Assembly: GCA_013299045.1 (NCBI GenBank)
Contig: JAAFJX010000016.1
Location: forward strand, 28,029-92,028
Length of the DNA stretch: 64,000 nt
Origin: Cytophagales bacterium
GTDB taxonomy: Bacteria; Bacteroidota; Bacteroidia; Cytophagales; Bernardetiaceae
Reading direction: 5' to 3'
The notes under the pieces were generated by a model, which worked only from the letters and a program-made list of their open reading frames with translations, ran no database searches and was not told the origin of the DNA. The position numbers and the translations under genes were made by a program. Shown here piece after piece: positions 63,843-64,000 of this stretch (the first letter of the stretch is position 1; the number at the start of each line of letters is the position of its first letter).

Positions 63843-63910
63843 AAATATGACATATTATCTTGATTTTTATTTGTTTAAGTATTAAGAATAAATTATTTTA
63901 GATTATTTTG

Positions 63911-63918
63911 TATCTTTG
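63911..63918 (+). promoter_or_regulatory. Promoter element of the last, partial gene
   Basis: TATCTTTG, 11 bp before the ATG at 63930. Confidence 0.5.
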
Positions 63919-63929
63919 CCCCAAAAACT

Positions 63930-64000
63930 ATGGGAAGAGTTTTAACAATTAGCTTGACATCTGAACAAGAAACGGAGCTTATTAATCATCATAAAAAAAG
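63930..64000 (+). CDS. Partial gene, possibly an IS630-like transposase start
   Basis: The first 23 codons of a gene cut by the window end (MGRVLTISLTSEQETELINH). The opening, a short beta strand then a Glu/Leu helix, resembles the start of IS630-type transposases or other helix-turn-helix proteins. Too short to be sure. A TAnnTTTG promoter directly upstream supports its being expressed. Confidence 0.35.
   Translation, partial: MGRVLTISLTSEQETELINHHKK

Noticed and set aside
1..64000. tRNA, rRNA, CRISPR array, retron, diversity-generating element or integron integrase
   Set aside because: Intergenic stretches were read for TPsiC-like sequences, regular short repeats and reverse-transcriptase or tyrosine-recombinase proteins; none was found. 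Single-eye reading could miss a tRNA.

Overview
The window comes from a bacterium of the phylum Bacteroidota, most likely a Cytophagales-type organism. The evidence is: repeated promoters of the form TAnnTTTG (sometimes with an upstream TTTG) and almost no Shine-Dalgarno sequences; a type IX secretion C-terminal sorting domain; a large TonB-dependent receptor with a carboxypeptidase-regulatory-like N-terminus; a Bacteroidota-type 643-residue SdhA with a one-piece cytochrome b subunit; PorE-like PD40/OmpA and propeller-Y_Y_Y proteins; and DUF6702 and DUF5074 families. No rRNA, tRNA or CRISPR array was seen.

Layout. 1-2630: ECF sigma factor, single-pass membrane protein and outer-membrane barrel, a sigma/anti-sigma style envelope operon. 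3.2-7.6 kb: two uncharacterised cytoplasmic proteins (one with four CxxC knuckles) and the ABC-F factor EttA. 7.8-12.7 kb: DUF5074 lipoprotein, stand-alone PHA synthase PhaC, AlkB-like dioxygenase, a 45-residue acidic lipoprotein and an MFS transporter. 13.0-16.5 kb: SpeD-like AdoMet decarboxylase with MutL, then a NYN/cold-shock RNA-binding nuclease. 16.8-19.4 kb (minus): pentameric ligand-gated channel homologue, DUF6702 protein and a solitary ModB permease. 19.5-22.6 kb: MetZ, OsmC and a secreted beta-propeller. 22.8-25.4 kb: sdhC-sdhA without sdhB. 25.6-28.6 kb: Tsx-like porin, PaaE-like reductase, methyltransferase. 28.9-33.4 kb: beta-helix lipoprotein plus TonB-dependent receptor. 34-40.6 kb: PD40/OmpA protein, SucB, PNPase, TIMP-like membrane protein. 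41.4-50.8 kb: barrel protein, HisS, HolA coupled to a tiny T9SS-sorted protein, LtaS-like enzyme, small exported proteins, and RecQ with a metal permease fused to a DtxR-like domain. 56.2-61.3 kb: propeller/PP2C sensor, prenyl synthase, YceI.

Two kinds of accessory DNA stand out. A roughly 470-bp non-coding element with short terminal inverted repeats and strong internal hairpins occurs twice almost complete (33.49-33.96 and 40.77-41.24 kb) and once as a 150-bp fragment (2.77-2.92 kb); it looks like a MITE. Second, AT-richer minus-strand genes (a TdeIII-like restriction-modification pair at 53.6-56.1 kb; a VOC protein, a Cdd1 protein and an O-methyltransferase at 61.4-63.7 kb) are bordered by related imperfect palindromes with AAC at one end and GTT at the other, resembling integron attC sites. 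Two of these sites are about 90% identical over about 125 bp although 9.3 kb apart. Transposase remnants lie among them. No integrase gene is visible, so these may be mobilised gene cassettes of a Bacteroidota-specific type, and they are the best candidate here for an undescribed system.
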